Source: Neopararhizobium haloflavum | Lineage (GTDB): Bacteria > Pseudomonadota > Alphaproteobacteria > Rhizobiales > Rhizobiaceae | NCBI RefSeq assembly: GCF_002750855.1 | Contig: NZ_NWUC01000003.1 | Span: 62,001 to 126,000, forward strand | Length of the DNA: 64,000 bases | Reading direction: 5' to 3' | Shown here: piece by piece, positions 17,765 to 26,988 of the stretch | Position numbering within the stretch: position 1 is the stretch's first letter | Layout: the number at the start of each line of letters is the position of its first letter | Notes under the pieces: model-generated | What the model saw: the letters and a program-made list of their open reading frames with translations, nothing else | Database searches by the model: none | What the model was told of the DNA's origin: nothing | Made by a program: the position numbers and the translations under genes

Positions 17765-18138
17765 GGCCGCCCAACAGCGAACTGGCCGCACGAATCCGCT
17801 CGACGGTTTAGCAACATTTATACATTGCTGGCTTTATCGTATCGTCACATGTGGGGACCAAACCAAGCCGTCGAGCTAGGGCGCCGGACAACGTCGACGC
17901 CTCCCGAAATTCCACGGTTGTATATCGGATTTGGCATGGCGATCGTTGTTCGTCGCTTCAATTATTCCACATCACTGAATGAATAACCAATTGCGGCAGA
18001 ATCAGACATTATTGCTGCACCGCAGTATTTCTTTCCAATAGAGACGGTTTGACGGTTGCCCCTGGGACGCTTCCCGTCTAAGCAGTATAGTGACCTGAAT
18101 AGCCGTGTGGCTGCTGGTCTTGGGCAGGGAGCGGACAG
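17765..18138. other. 374-base intergenic region before the XRE gene
   Basis: No convincing gene or RNA is seen. The region is more AT-rich than its surroundings, with a short dyad (GCAA-N9-TTGC at about 17812-17830) and TTGACG at 18049-18054 but no well-spaced -10 partner; TATAGT at about 18086 is too far away. It probably holds the promoter and control sites of the XRE regulator at 18139, but these cannot be placed with confidence. Confidence 0.4.
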
Positions 18139-18465
18139 ATGTATGGTCATCCACAACACGGCATGGACACCGACGAGGTGACACGCCTTCGCCATCTGGG
18201 CGGGCGCTGGCTGCGGATACTGCGCGAGAACGCCAACCTGTCGCAGCGGGGATTGGCCGACCAGGTGGGGATCGAATATTATTCCTTCATCTCTCAGATC
18301 GAAACCGGGCGTGGCCGCATTCCACCGGAGCGCTACGTCGCCTTTGCCAAGGCCTTCAAGATCGACCCGCAGATTTTCGTCCGCGAGTTGATGCGCTACT
18401 ACGACCCGCTGACACACGAACTGCTGTTCGGCGAAGAGGACGGGCAGGACAAGACGCAACGCTAG
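18139..18465 (+). CDS. Small XRE-family helix-turn-helix regulator
   Basis: This 108-residue protein consists almost entirely of one Cro/C1-type helix-turn-helix: LRILRENANLSQRGLADQVG, then YYSFISQIETGRGRIPPERY for the recognition helix and following turn, and AFAKAFKIDPQIFVRELMRYY closing the domain. There is no ligand or toxin domain. AGGGAGC lies just upstream of the ATG. Its target is unknown; it precedes a potassium-channel-like gene by 128 bases on the same strand, so regulation of that gene is possible. A lone antitoxin is a less likely alternative, since no toxin-like gene adjoins. Confidence 0.85.
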   Translation: MYGHPQHGMDTDEVTRLRHLGGRWLRILRENANLSQRGLADQVGIEYYSFISQIETGRGRIPPERYVAFAKAFKIDPQIFVRELMRYYDPLTHELLFGEEDGQDKTQR

Positions 18466-18593
18466 CACCTTATGGTGTAGATCCCCCCGCCGCGCCATTT
18501 TCGAGAGGCATTCCAGTTCCAGAACCCCGGCTCCCCGAAAGGCGGAGGCACCGGCGGGTTCTGCTGCACGGTCGCGGAGACTAGAGTGGAACA

Positions 18594-19025
18594 ATGGAAT
18601 TCGTCGTCGCCATAGGCCTGTCGCTTCTCCTTACCGCGCTCTCGGTGCTCATGCACTACGAGACCTTGCGCATCACCGGACGGCTCATCAATGCCTTTCC
18701 GGCAATCCATCGCGGCCGCATCGGCATCGGCATGGCCGGCGTGCTGATCGCGCACATCCTTTCTGTGCTGCTTTACGCCTTCGCCTACGGGGTGGCTGAC
18801 GGACACCTCGGCACGATCGCCGGCAAGACCGAGGGCTATCCGCTCGATCCGCTGTATCTCTCGCTGATGAGCTTCACGACACTCGGCGTCGGCGACATAT
18901 ACCCGACCGGCAATCTGCGGCTCATCAGCGGATTCCAGGCGCTGAACGGCTTCGTCCTGATCGGCTGGTCCGCCTCTTTCACCTATGTCGCGACAAGGAT
19001 GGCCTGGGAGCCGGACCCAAGCTGA
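18594..19025 (+). CDS. Small two-helix potassium-channel-like membrane protein
   Basis: The 143-residue protein has an N-terminal membrane segment (residues 3-20), a second at about 45-65, a pore-helix/filter segment SLMSFTTLGVGDIYP near residue 99, and a final membrane helix (GFQALNGFVLIGWSASFTYVA). This is the Ion_trans_2 layout. The filter reads TLGVGD instead of the usual TVGYGD, so strict K+ selectivity is not assured. There is no regulatory cytoplasmic domain. It probably assembles as a tetramer in the inner membrane. It lies between the XRE regulator and tRNA-Arg. Confidence 0.8.
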   Translation: MEFVVAIGLSLLLTALSVLMHYETLRITGRLINAFPAIHRGRIGIGMAGVLIAHILSVLLYAFAYGVADGHLGTIAGKTEGYPLDPLYLSLMSFTTLGVGDIYPTGNLRLISGFQALNGFVLIGWSASFTYVATRMAWEPDPS

Positions 19026-19071
19026 CCCGCACGGATCGATCACGGGCAATACATTGATAATTTTAGGAAAA

Positions 19072-19148
19072 TGGCGCGCCCGAAAGGATTCGAACCTCTG
19101 ACCCCCAGATTCGTAGTCTGGTGCTCTATCCAGCTGAGCTACGGGCGC
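19072..19148 (-). tRNA. tRNA-Arg (anticodon ACG)
   Basis: On the minus strand the sequence folds as a complete cloverleaf: acceptor GCGCCCG/CGGGCGC, D arm GCTC-AGCTGGATA-GAGC, anticodon stem CCAGA/TCTGG with loop CTACGAA, and T arm with TTCGAAT. The anticodon ACG (read as inosine-CG after modification) decodes CGU, CGC and CGA arginine codons. The 3' CCA is encoded. The length is 77 nucleotides including CCA. No integrase or repeated attachment sequence adjoins it. Confidence 0.97.
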
Positions 19149-19246
19149 GTTGGCGGAGAAGACGTGGCGCTTCGTCCGCGAGGCCGTCTCCTATCGCCTC
19201 GGCGGGGGCATTGCAAGGCTTGAAGGCAAATTTTTCGCCGCAGCGC

Positions 19247-20770
19247 TCAGGGCAGACTGTGGCGACCGGAGTCGTCGCCGGGGTCCTTGCGGGCGCGGAA
19301 GGCGGACATGGAAACCGGCTGGTCGGGCAGCACGATGCGAAAGGCGGTGCCGGGGTCCGGCTTGTCGACCAGTTCGAGCGTGCCGCCATGTGCGGTGACC
19401 AGCTCGCGGGCGATCGCCAGACCGAGCCCCGTACCACCGGAGCGGGCCGACCCCTTGAAGGCGGTGAACAGGTTGGCGCGTGCTTCGGCCGGCATGCCTG
19501 GTCCCGTGTCGTCGACGAGGATGGTGACGACGCTGCCCGATCGGCGCGCGGTGAGCGTGATGCGGCGCACTAGGGCGCTGTCGCCTTCCATCGCCCGCAG
19601 CGCCTCGAACGCGTTGCGGACCAGATTGTGGATGACGCGGAAAAGCTGTTCGCTGTCGGCCTCTACCTCCAGGCCCGGCTCGACATCGACGACGAAAGCA
19701 ATATCGGGCTGCGGCTCGACCATGACGAGGTCGCGCACGTCCTCGACCAGCCGAGTGAGATCGACCCAACGGCGTTTCGGCTCGGCCTCGCGGGCGCGGC
19801 CATAGGCGAGCACCTCGCCCGAATAGGCGACCGCGCGATCGATGGTGCGCAGCAGCTTGGGCGCGAAGCGCTTGACGACGGGATCGTCGACGCCGGCCAG
19901 GCGGTCCGACATCAAATGGGCAGATGCCAGGATGTTGCGCATGTCATGGTTGATCTTGGAGACGGCGAGGCCAAGATCGGCCAGGTTCTTCTGCTGCTTC
20001 AAGGTGCGTTGGAGCTGGCGCTGCATGGCAGCCAGATGGTCTTCGGCTTCGCCCAGTTCGTCGTCGCTGCCGCGCGGGATGATGACGCGATCCGGGTTCT
20101 CGGGATGCTCGGCAAATGCTTCCATGCTTCGCGTCAGCCGACGGATCGGGCGTATCATCAGCCGATTGATGGCGAAGAAGACGAGGCCGGCGGTAATGAA
20201 GGAGATGATCAGCGACAGAAAAAGGACATTGCGGGCGTAGACGAGCATGGCGTCCCTCAGCGGACGCTCCTCCATCACCACCTCGATAACCATCTGGCTC
20301 TCACCGACCGGTCCAAAGACGCGGATCAGCCTGTCGCCGCCGAAGAAAAGCGTATCGAAGGCATCGATCATCGCACCCGCCGGCCCTACGGCGGCAAGGT
20401 CGTACTGCCCGTCCACCTCGGTCGGCATGTCGGCGCTGGCAATGAGGCGCGAGGCGCCGTCGCGCCTCAGCACGATCGCCTTGGTTCCGGTGCTCATGAG
20501 CGTTTCCGTCTCGACCGGTTCGGGCAAGTCCATTTCGTCGAAGCCCTCGATGACGAGGCTCGCCGACGCGGCGGTGGAGAGCTTGTCCTGCAGCCAACGC
20601 ATACGCATGTTGGCGACCGAGGGCACGAAGATCAGCACTTCGGCGATCATGACGAAGAGCACCGTCAACAAGAGCAGCTTGCCCGACAAGCCGCGTCCCG
20701 GTCGCGGACCCTGATGCGACCCCGTCACTGTCGCGCTCCCAGCTGCCGGCGGTGCTGTGCTTGCTGTCAT
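19247..20770 (-). CDS. Orphan membrane sensor histidine kinase
   Basis: The 507-residue kinase has a first membrane helix at about residues 31-53, a periplasmic sensing region of roughly 130 residues, a second helix at about 181-203, a HAMP-type linker (IRRLTRSMEAFAEHP), a dimerisation/phosphorylation helix SKINHDMRNILASAH with H275, and an ATPase domain (N-box HNLVRNAFEALRAM, G1 VDDTGPGMP, GGTGLGLAIARELVTAHGG). No response regulator is adjacent. It lies 39 bases behind a flavoprotein gene and a TVP38-like gene on the same strand, so it may sense something related to that pair. The start at 20770 has GGAGACGG upstream. Confidence 0.9.
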   Translation of the reverse strand: MTASTAPPAAGSATVTGSHQGPRPGRGLSGKLLLLTVLFVMIAEVLIFVPSVANMRMRWLQDKLSTAASASLVIEGFDEMDLPEPVETETLMSTGTKAIVLRRDGASRLIASADMPTEVDGQYDLAAVGPAGAMIDAFDTLFFGGDRLIRVFGPVGESQMVIEVVMEERPLRDAMLVYARNVLFLSLIISFITAGLVFFAINRLMIRPIRRLTRSMEAFAEHPENPDRVIIPRGSDDELGEAEDHLAAMQRQLQRTLKQQKNLADLGLAVSKINHDMRNILASAHLMSDRLAGVDDPVVKRFAPKLLRTIDRAVAYSGEVLAYGRAREAEPKRRWVDLTRLVEDVRDLVMVEPQPDIAFVVDVEPGLEVEADSEQLFRVIHNLVRNAFEALRAMEGDSALVRRITLTARRSGSVVTILVDDTGPGMPAEARANLFTAFKGSARSGGTGLGLAIARELVTAHGGTLELVDKPDPGTAFRIVLPDQPVSMSAFRARKDPGDDSGRHSLP

Positions 20771-20809
20771 TCCGTCTCCAGCCCTTGGCGACACGGCGCG
20801 CGGCCCGCC

Positions 20810-22237
20810 TCAGCCGAACCGCCGGAGAAAAGCGACGATCCTTCGCACGAACGGTTTGCGCGTCATCGGGGCATAATAGGAGATCGCGGCGCGCTTTCCT
20901 ATCTCGGCGATCGTCGGATAGGGCGCGATGACGGCGCGCATGTCGCCGAGTGTCATGCGCTTGGTCACGGCGAGCGTCCAGGCGCCGATCATCTCACCGG
21001 CGCCCGGCGCCATGATCGAGGCACCGAGGATACGGCCCTTGCGATCCGCGATCACCTTGATCTCGCCATCCAGCCGCCGCTCCGCCTGCGCCCGGTCGTT
21101 CTCCGCCACCGGCCAGCGAAGGACGGAAAGGCGGCGATGGGACCGGCGCGCTTCGGCCTCGCCAAGACCGACATGCGCGATTTCCGGATCGGTATAGGTA
21201 ACGCGTGGGACGAGGTGACGCTTCTCGCGTGCCGGAAGACGGAAGAGGATCTGCTGAACGACCAGTCCGGCATGGTAGTTGGCGACATGTGTGAACTGAA
21301 GCCCGCCGGCAACGGCATCGCCGATGGCGAAGACACGGCGGTTGCTCGTCTTGAGATTGGCGCCGACCTTCACACCCTTTTCGTTGAAGGCGATCTTCGC
21401 CGCCGCCAGGTCGAGACCGCCCAGTGCCGGCGTTCGACCGGTGGCAAGAAGAATGTCGCTGCCGCGCACCACGATCTCGTCATCGCCTTTGCGGCAAAGC
21501 ACAGCGATCCTGGTCTTGCCGCGACGCTCGACCCTTTTCACGGAGGCGGTTTCGATCAGCGTCACGCCTTCCCGTCGCAGGCAGTCGGCGATCTGGGACG
21601 CAAGCTCGGGATCTTCGCGCGCAAGCACCCGGTCTCCCTCGATCACCGTGACCTCGGCGCCGAGACGGCGATGAGCCTGCGCCATCTCCAATCCGATCGG
21701 TCCGCCGCCGATGACGATCAGGTGCTGCGGTTTGGTCGTCCGATCAAAAAGGGTCTCGTTTGTCAGGAACCCGGTTTCGGCAAGTCCCGGTATGTCAGGC
21801 ACGAACGGCGCCGAGCCGGTGGCGATCACGAAGCGGCGGGCACGGATCCGGTAGCCATCAGCCTCCACGGTGTGCGGGTCGGCAAAGCGGGCCTCGGCCT
21901 TGACGACCGTTACGCCCAGGGCAGTAAACCGCTCGACCGAATCGTTCGGGGCGATGGCGGCGATGACATTACGCACATGCCGGTTTACGCGGCCGAAATC
22001 GACTTTCGGTGCGCCGGCGCTGACGCCGAATGCCGGCGCCTCGCCGATGGCATGGGCATGCTTTGCTGCGGCGATGATGGCCTTCGACGGAACACATCCG
22101 AAATTCAGGCAGTCGCCGCCCATCGCACCCTTTTCCACGAGGACCACCTTGACGCCGAAAGCTGCCGCGGCGGCAGCCACGGTCAGGCCACCCGATCCGG
22201 CACCGATGACGCAAATGTCGGGTTTGAGCTCTTTCAT
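20810..22237 (-). CDS. Mercuric-reductase-like FAD-dependent pyridine nucleotide-disulfide oxidoreductase
   Basis: This 475-residue class I flavoprotein disulfide reductase has the FAD site CVIGAGSGGLTVAAAAA, redox-active disulfide GGDCLNFGCVPSKAII, NAD(P) site IVIGGGPIGLEMA, second FAD motif RRVFAIGDAV and a C-terminal dimerisation domain. There is no N-terminal metal-binding domain and no C-terminal cysteine pair, so true mercuric reduction is unlikely. Proteins of this type are often paired or fused with TVP38/DedA-like membrane proteins, as here. The ATG at 22237 follows AGGTCAGG. The substrate is unknown; a membrane-linked thiol or quinone redox role is speculative. Confidence 0.85.
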   Translation of the reverse strand: MKELKPDICVIGAGSGGLTVAAAAAAFGVKVVLVEKGAMGGDCLNFGCVPSKAIIAAAKHAHAIGEAPAFGVSAGAPKVDFGRVNRHVRNVIAAIAPNDSVERFTALGVTVVKAEARFADPHTVEADGYRIRARRFVIATGSAPFVPDIPGLAETGFLTNETLFDRTTKPQHLIVIGGGPIGLEMAQAHRRLGAEVTVIEGDRVLAREDPELASQIADCLRREGVTLIETASVKRVERRGKTRIAVLCRKGDDEIVVRGSDILLATGRTPALGGLDLAAAKIAFNEKGVKVGANLKTSNRRVFAIGDAVAGGLQFTHVANYHAGLVVQQILFRLPAREKRHLVPRVTYTDPEIAHVGLGEAEARRSHRRLSVLRWPVAENDRAQAERRLDGEIKVIADRKGRILGASIMAPGAGEMIGAWTLAVTKRMTLGDMRAVIAPYPTIAEIGKRAAISYYAPMTRKPFVRRIVAFLRRFG

Positions 22238-22333
22238 GGCCTGACCTTTCTGCCGCTCGCACGTTGCCTGGCGAAAGGCTCTATCACAGCGACGCAACCA
22301 GATCGTTTACGCGCACCGACACGCTCAGGATCG

Positions 22334-23101
22334 TCACGGGCGCTTGAGCAGGCGCAACTTCCGGATCACGACGGGCAGCGCGGCGACCGCGGCCAGAAGG
22401 AGAAAGGCGATGGTGATCTTCGGCGTGACGATATCGGCAAGCGTGACGGAGCGTCCGGCCTCGGCCGCCGCCGCCAGGACACTGTCGATGCCGGCGCCGA
22501 GATAGGCATAGGCGAACGTTCCGGGCAGGATGCCGAGCAGCGTCGCGGCCATATAGGTGCGTGTCCTCACGCCGAAAAAGGCTGGGGCGATATTGACCAG
22601 GAAGAAGGGGAAAACCGGCGCAAGCCGCAAAACCAGCAGATAGGAGAAGGCATCTTCGGAAAAGCCGCTGCGCAGTCGCTCCAGACGTGGACCGAGCTTG
22701 CGGCGCAGCAGGTCCGAGAGGGCCGAGCGCGCCGCGATGAACAGAACGGTGGCACCGAGGGTGGCGGCGAGTGCCGTCACGATGCCCCCGGTGAGCCAGC
22801 CGAAGAGAAACCCGCCGAAGATCGTCAGCACAGACGCGGCAGGAAATGCAAAGGCGACCGCCAACAGATAGACGACGAAATAGAGCGAGACGGCCAGAAG
22901 GCGGTTGGCCTCAACATAGCCAAGGAGCGCCAACCGGCGCTCTGCCAGCGCGTCCAGCGTTAGATATTGGTGAAGTCCGAGCAAATAGCCGATGGTCAGA
23001 CCGAACAGGATCACCATGATCGGCAGAAATTTCAGTGCCCGCGGCCACCCGTTCGGTCGTTCGTTCATCTGCGCCACGCTTCGTGCGCCTTGCCTGCTCA
23101 T
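22334..23101 (-). CDS. TVP38/TMEM64 (DedA-like) integral membrane protein
   Basis: The 255-residue protein has about six hydrophobic segments and the family's central block: FPAASVLTIFGGFLFGWLTG, a LGATVLFIAAR reentrant-type segment, and LVLRLAPVFPFFLVNIAPAFFG. The DedA/TVP38 (VTT domain) superfamily includes lipid scramblases and flippases; the role of this branch is not settled. It heads an operon with the flavoprotein (96-base gap) and histidine kinase. The start at 23101 has GAGGGCTGAG directly upstream; an in-frame ATG at 23068 is an alternative. It is divergent from rpmH. Confidence 0.85.
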   Translation of the reverse strand: MSRQGARSVAQMNERPNGWPRALKFLPIMVILFGLTIGYLLGLHQYLTLDALAERRLALLGYVEANRLLAVSLYFVVYLLAVAFAFPAASVLTIFGGFLFGWLTGGIVTALAATLGATVLFIAARSALSDLLRRKLGPRLERLRSGFSEDAFSYLLVLRLAPVFPFFLVNIAPAFFGVRTRTYMAATLLGILPGTFAYAYLGAGIDSVLAAAAEAGRSVTLADIVTPKITIAFLLLAAVAALPVVIRKLRLLKRP

Positions 23102-23279
23102 CTCAGCCCTCGCGAGGTCGGCGGTTCAACATACTCCCGGCCCAGGGACAGAACCCTAGCTATTTGGCGTGGCCGACGATAGGCAACGCGTAGCGCCTTG
23201 CGGCCTGCCTCACCAATGACGATCGCTCGCGGACGGGCACGTCTGCGTGAAAGCGCCTTGCCGCCAATCCCACCAATCA

Positions 23280-23309
23280 TTGACTTTGCCGGCCGACCTT
23301 GCCTATAAG
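23280..23309 (+). promoter_or_regulatory. Strong promoter for rpmH-rnpA-yidC
   Basis: A TTGACT -35 hexamer at 23280-23285 and a TATAAG -10 hexamer at 23304-23309 are separated by 18 bases, pointing to rpmH 124 bases downstream. The rest of the 331-base spacer (23102-23432) shows no gene; it must also hold the promoter of the divergent TVP38 operon, which I cannot place. Confidence 0.6.
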
Positions 23310-23432
23310 CCGGCCACGTCCGCGATCGGCAATGCCGATGACGGTCTCGATTGAGAGCCGGATGCGGGCGATATTCACACGCTCCTGTTTTCGACAGATC
23401 AAGAAGGGCCGCACCCCGCGGTATTCAAATAA

Positions 23433-23570
23433 ATGACGAAGCGTACATTCCAGCCTTCCAAACTCGTGCGCAAGCGCCGTCACGGCTTTCGCGCGCGCAT
23501 GGCAACCACCGGCGGCCGCAAGGTCCTCGCCGCACGCCGCGCACGCGGCCGCAAGCGTCTGTCGGCATAG
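23433..23570 (+). CDS. rpmH: 50S ribosomal protein L34
   Basis: The 45-residue, very basic protein reads [20 protein letters not shown] at the start and ends [12 protein letters not shown], the classic L34 sequence. One extra residue (Thr2) precedes the usual MKRT start. It is part of the large ribosomal subunit. It lies 20 bases before rnpA, the near-universal rpmH-rnpA pairing. No dnaA gene adjoins, as is usual in alphaproteobacteria. No good ribosome-binding site stands directly before the ATG. Confidence 0.97.
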   Translation: MTKRTFQPSKLVRKRRHGFRARMATTGGRKVLAARRARGRKRLSA

Positions 23571-23590
23571 TCGCGCGACAGAGACGGTCT

Positions 23591-23974
23591 ATGCGCAAGC
23601 CAACGCATTCAGGAAAGTCCGAGCGGCTCAAACGCCGCCCGGACTTTCTTGCCGTGCAAAAGGGCGAGCGGCGCAAAGGCCCGTTTTTTCTGCTGGAGGT
23701 CCTGCAGCGGCAGGCGCCAGCCGACACGACACCGGCACGCGTCGGCTTCACGGTCACACGGCGGCAGGGCAATGCCGTCGAGCGCAACCGCATGCGCCGA
23801 CGTCTGCGCGAAGCGGTGCGGGTGTCTGCGGAGCCGTGCCTGAAGGCGGGGCATGACTATGTTCTTGTCGCCCGCCGCGACACCTTGCGTGCGTCCTTTT
23901 CGCGCTTGACCTCATCACTCAAAGCCCGCATCGAAGGTCAGCGTGCCAACCGGCCACCGGGCGCGACCCGGTAG
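23591..23974 (+). CDS. rnpA: Ribonuclease P protein component
   Basis: The 127-residue basic protein is the RNase P cofactor that helps the catalytic RNA remove tRNA 5' leaders. It shows the family's opening [16 protein letters not shown], the central [28 protein letters not shown] block (RNR motif) and [11 protein letters not shown]. The ATG at 23591 directly follows the rpmH region and gives the family N-terminus; the open frame extends upstream through rpmH in another frame and is not coding there. Cotranscription with rpmH and yidC is expected. Confidence 0.95.
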   Translation: MRKPTHSGKSERLKRRPDFLAVQKGERRKGPFFLLEVLQRQAPADTTPARVGFTVTRRQGNAVERNRMRRRLREAVRVSAEPCLKAGHDYVLVARRDTLRASFSRLTSSLKARIEGQRANRPPGATR

Positions 23975-24058
23975 ACGACCACCGCCTCGCCTTCCGTCGC
24001 CGATCGGCGGACACAGCCCGAGGGCGGCGAAGTCCAATGCCCAATCCAGGGAAACATG

Positions 24059-25858
24059 ATGGATAACAACCGCAACTACTTCGTGGCAATCGCACTTTCC
24101 GTGCTTGTGCTCGTGGTATGGCAGTTCTTCTACATCAATCCGCGCGTTGAAGACGAGCGTCGCGCCAACGAAGTCCAGCAGGAGCGCGTGTCACGCGATC
24201 CGAGCCCCGGCACCGAAGGCCAGCCGGCGCCCGAGGCCAACCTGCCGGAGGGTGCGCAACAGGAAACCGCAGCTCCCACGACTGTCAGCCGCGAGGCGGC
24301 GGTCGACGCCAGCGATCGCGTTCAGATCGATACACCGTCGTTGTCCGGCTCGATAAACCTCAGCGGAGCGCGGTTCGACGACCTCAGCCTCAAGGATTAC
24401 CGAGAGACCGTCGACGACGACAGCCCGATCATCACGCTCCTCTCGCCGGCCGCAATCGACACCGGCTACTTCGTAGAATTCGGTTTCATCGGGAACGAAG
24501 CATCCGGCACGGTGCCGGGACCGGATACGGTCTGGCAAGCACCGGAGGGCGCGACGCTTACCGACGACCAGCCCGTGACACTGACCTATGAGAACGAAGC
24601 GGGCCTCGTCTTCACGCGTACCATATCGGTCGACGACGACTTCATGTTCCAGGTCGACGACGCTGTCGAGAATACCGGCGAGGACGCCGTTTCGCTGTCG
24701 TCCTACGGGCGTTCGACCCGCTTTTCGAAACCGACGACACCGTCCATCTTCGTCCTTCACGAAGGCATGCTCGGCTATTTCGGCGAGGACGGCCTGCAGG
24801 AAGTTGACTACGGTGACATCGAAGAAGATGGCCGCATCGATGTCGCGACGGTCCCGGCAGGCTGGATGGGCATCACGGACAAATACTGGGCAACGGCGCT
24901 CATCCCGGATCAGGGGAATCCGTTCACCTCCCGCTTTGCCTATTTCGACGATGGACGTGCACGATATCAGACCGATTTTCGCTCCGAGCCGATTACGATC
25001 GGCGCCGGCGAGACCGGCGAGGTCAGCAATCTGATGTTTGCCGGCGCCAAGCAGGTGCCGATCATCGACGGCTACGAGGAACAGTTCCAGATTCCGAGCT
25101 TCGATCTGATGATAGACTGGGGCTGGTTCTATTTCATCACCAAGCCGCTCTTCTACGTGCTCGATTTCTTCTATCGCGTGCTCGGCAATTTCGGCGTGTC
25201 GATCCTGATCACGACGGTCATCATCAAGCTCATCTTCTTCCCGCTCGCCAACAAGAGCTACGTCTCCATGGCGAACATGAAGAAGGTTCAGCCGAAGATG
25301 GAGGAGATCAAGAAGAAGCACGGCGACGACCGGATGGCCATGCAGCAGGCCATGATGGAGCTCTACAAGAAGGAAAAGATCAATCCGATTGCCGGATGTT
25401 GGCCGGTCCTTCTCCAGATTCCCGTCTTCTTCGCGCTCTACAAGGTGATCTACGTCACGATCGAGATGCGCCACGCGCCGTTCTTCGGCTGGATCCAGGA
25501 TCTTTCCGCGCCGGACCCGACCTCGATCTTCAATCTGTTCGGGCTCCTGCCTTATGACGTGCCAGGCTTCCTGCTCATCGGCGTCTGGCCGCTGATCATG
25601 GGCGTCACGATGTTCATGCAGATGCGGATGAACCCGACGCCGCCGGATCCGACCCAGCAGATGATCTTCAACTGGATGCCGGTGGTCTTCACCTTCATGC
25701 TGGCGACCTTTCCTGCAGGTCTGGTCATCTATTGGGCATGGAACAATACCCTCTCGATCATCCAGCAGGGCTTCATCATGAAGCGCCAGGGTGCGAAGAT
25801 CGAGCTTTGGGACAATCTCAAGGGACTGTTCCGGAAGAAGCCGAAACCGGCGGAATAG
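24059..25858 (+). CDS. yidC: Membrane protein insertase YidC
   Basis: This 599-residue YidC/Oxa1 insertase of the Gram-negative long type has an N-terminal membrane anchor ([19 protein letters not shown]), a large periplasmic beta domain (about residues 60-340), then the conserved core of five membrane helices starting near [19 protein letters not shown], with [15 protein letters not shown] and a basic C-terminal tail. It inserts inner-membrane proteins alone or with Sec. ATG at 24056 or 24059 is possible; 24059 (MDNNRNYF) matches the usual N-terminus. A strong terminator follows the stop. Confidence 0.96.
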   Translation: MDNNRNYFVAIALSVLVLVVWQFFYINPRVEDERRANEVQQERVSRDPSPGTEGQPAPEANLPEGAQQETAAPTTVSREAAVDASDRVQIDTPSLSGSINLSGARFDDLSLKDYRETVDDDSPIITLLSPAAIDTGYFVEFGFIGNEASGTVPGPDTVWQAPEGATLTDDQPVTLTYENEAGLVFTRTISVDDDFMFQVDDAVENTGEDAVSLSSYGRSTRFSKPTTPSIFVLHEGMLGYFGEDGLQEVDYGDIEEDGRIDVATVPAGWMGITDKYWATALIPDQGNPFTSRFAYFDDGRARYQTDFRSEPITIGAGETGEVSNLMFAGAKQVPIIDGYEEQFQIPSFDLMIDWGWFYFITKPLFYVLDFFYRVLGNFGVSILITTVIIKLIFFPLANKSYVSMANMKKVQPKMEEIKKKHGDDRMAMQQAMMELYKKEKINPIAGCWPVLLQIPVFFALYKVIYVTIEMRHAPFFGWIQDLSAPDPTSIFNLFGLLPYDVPGFLLIGVWPLIMGVTMFMQMRMNPTPPDPTQQMIFNWMPVVFTFMLATFPAGLVIYWAWNNTLSIIQQGFIMKRQGAKIELWDNLKGLFRKKPKPAE

Positions 25859-25873
25859 TTCGAGGAAAGCTGG

Positions 25874-25901
25874 GACCCCGGTCGAAGGATCGGGGTCTTT
25901 T
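25874..25901 (+). terminator. Rho-independent terminator after yidC
   Basis: A GACCCCG/CGGGGTC stem (25874-25880 and 25891-25897) with a ten-base loop is followed by TTTT at 25898-25901, 15 bases past the yidC stop. It separates the rpmH-rnpA-yidC unit from engB 41 bases later, so engB is either read-through or has its own start signal. Confidence 0.8.
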
Positions 25902-25941
25902 GCTTGCAACGACGCACCGCGAGCGGCCGGGCATACGAGAA

Positions 25942-26598
25942 ATGACCAACGACATGGCGATACCGAAAGACGGCAATTTCTTCCTGCGCCCCTGGGTCTT
26001 CATAAGGGGCGTTCCGGCGATGAAGTTCCTGCCGCCCGAGGGCCCGCCGGAAGTCGCCTTCGCCGGCCGGTCCAATGTCGGCAAATCATCTTTGATCAAT
26101 GCGCTCTTGGCCCAGAAAGGTCTGGCGCGCACCTCGAACACGCCCGGACGGACGCAGGAACTGAACTATTTCGTTCCCGACGGCCATACCGGTGAAGGCG
26201 AAGACCTGCCGGGGCTCGCCGTCGTCGACATGCCTGGCTACGGCTACGCCAAGGCGCCGAAGGCGCAGGTCGACCAGTGGACCAAGCTCGTGTTCGACTA
26301 CCTGAGGGGGCGCGCGACGCTGAAACGCGTCTATGTGCTGATCGATGCCCGGCACGGCATCAAGCCGAACGATATCGAGGTGCTTGAACTGCTCGACAAG
26401 GCAGCCGTCTCCTACCAGGTGGTGCTGACCAAGATCGACAAGATCAAGCAACCCGCGGTGGCCCGCCTGCTGAACGAAACGACTGATCGGATCGCCAAAC
26501 GGCCTGCGACGTTCCCAGAGATTTTGGCGACCTCGTCGGAAAAGGGGTCCGGCATCGTCGAAATGCGTGATGCCATCGTCACCGCTGTGCGGTCGTAG
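25942..26598 (+). CDS. engB: Ribosome biogenesis GTPase EngB/YsxC
   Basis: The 218-residue TRAFAC-class GTPase is required for large-subunit assembly. All G motifs are visible: G1 [17 protein letters not shown]2 [12 protein letters not shown]3 [13 protein letters not shown]4 LTKIDKIK and G5 [10 protein letters not shown]. The size is normal for EngB. The start at 25942 is chosen for the MTNDMAIP N-terminus. In related genomes engB is followed directly by argB; here about 2.7 kb of other genes intervene. Confidence 0.95.
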   Translation: MTNDMAIPKDGNFFLRPWVFIRGVPAMKFLPPEGPPEVAFAGRSNVGKSSLINALLAQKGLARTSNTPGRTQELNYFVPDGHTGEGEDLPGLAVVDMPGYGYAKAPKAQVDQWTKLVFDYLRGRATLKRVYVLIDARHGIKPNDIEVLELLDKAAVSYQVVLTKIDKIKQPAVARLLNETTDRIAKRPATFPEILATSSEKGSGIVEMRDAIVTAVRS

Positions 26599-26616
26599 CG
26601 CGCCTGCGGCCGGCGC

Positions 26617-26988
26617 CTACTCGACGATCTTCCAGTAGGAGTCCTTGCGGACCACCTTGCCATCGCGAAACGTATAGAAGTCGCAGCCGCGCACTTTCTT
26701 GCGGGTGCCGTCCCGCGCGGTTCCCGTCAGGAGCCATTTCGACATGCCCGTCCTGGCCGCCTCGTCCGCGAAGTGCTCCTCGTCTGCGTAATGGACGTCG
26801 GGAAGGCCCTCAAAGCGTGTCAGGAGGGCGGCGCGCACGTCTCTCCGGCCCGTGAAGCGGGCGCCCCACGGCTTTTCGCCACGCGGCATCTCAAGGATAC
26901 AATCGTCGTGGAAGCATGCCATGATGCGATCGATGTCGTGCGCATTGAAGGCAGAACAGAGCTCCGCAAGCGTCGCTCGGATATCCAT
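26617..26988 (-). CDS. NTF2-like (SnoaL-type) small protein
   Basis: The 123-residue protein has the single-domain NTF2-like cone fold pattern: DIRATLAELCSAFNAHDIDRIMACFHDD at the start, GRRDVRAALLTRFEGLPDV, and a final beta strand pair CDFYTFRDGKVVRKDSYWKI. Such proteins are isomerases, cyclases or binding proteins; nothing here fixes a reaction. AGGAGA precedes the ATG at 26988. It is convergent with engB (18-base gap) and lies just downstream of msrB on the same strand. Confidence 0.75.
   Translation of the reverse strand: MDIRATLAELCSAFNAHDIDRIMACFHDDCILEMPRGEKPWGARFTGRRDVRAALLTRFEGLPDVHYADEEHFADEAARTGMSKWLLTGTARDGTRKKVRGCDFYTFRDGKVVRKDSYWKIVE

Noticed and set aside
18049-18091. Promoter TTGACG with TATAGT before the XRE gene
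   Set aside because: The spacing of the two hexamers is about 31 bases, far from the 16-18 needed.
17962-18594. 210-codon minus-strand frame opposite the XRE gene
   Set aside because: Antisense to a clear helix-turn-helix gene; no similarity and no ribosome-binding site.
19072-19148. tRNA-Arg as integration site of a genomic island
   Set aside because: No integrase, no repeated tRNA 3' end nearby, and flanking genes show no mobile-element features.
20810-22237. True mercuric reductase (merA)
   Set aside because: Lacks the C-terminal cysteine pair and the N-terminal metal-binding domain, and no mer genes are nearby.
19628-22963. Open frame of 1111 codons on the plus strand opposite the histidine kinase, flavoprotein and TVP38 genes
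   Set aside because: Antisense shadow; low-complexity composition and no recognisable fold.
23102-23432. Replication origin near rpmH
   Set aside because: No DnaA-box cluster or dnaA gene; alphaproteobacterial origins usually lie elsewhere.
24191-25909. Minus-strand frame of 572 codons opposite yidC
   Set aside because: Antisense shadow of a certain gene.
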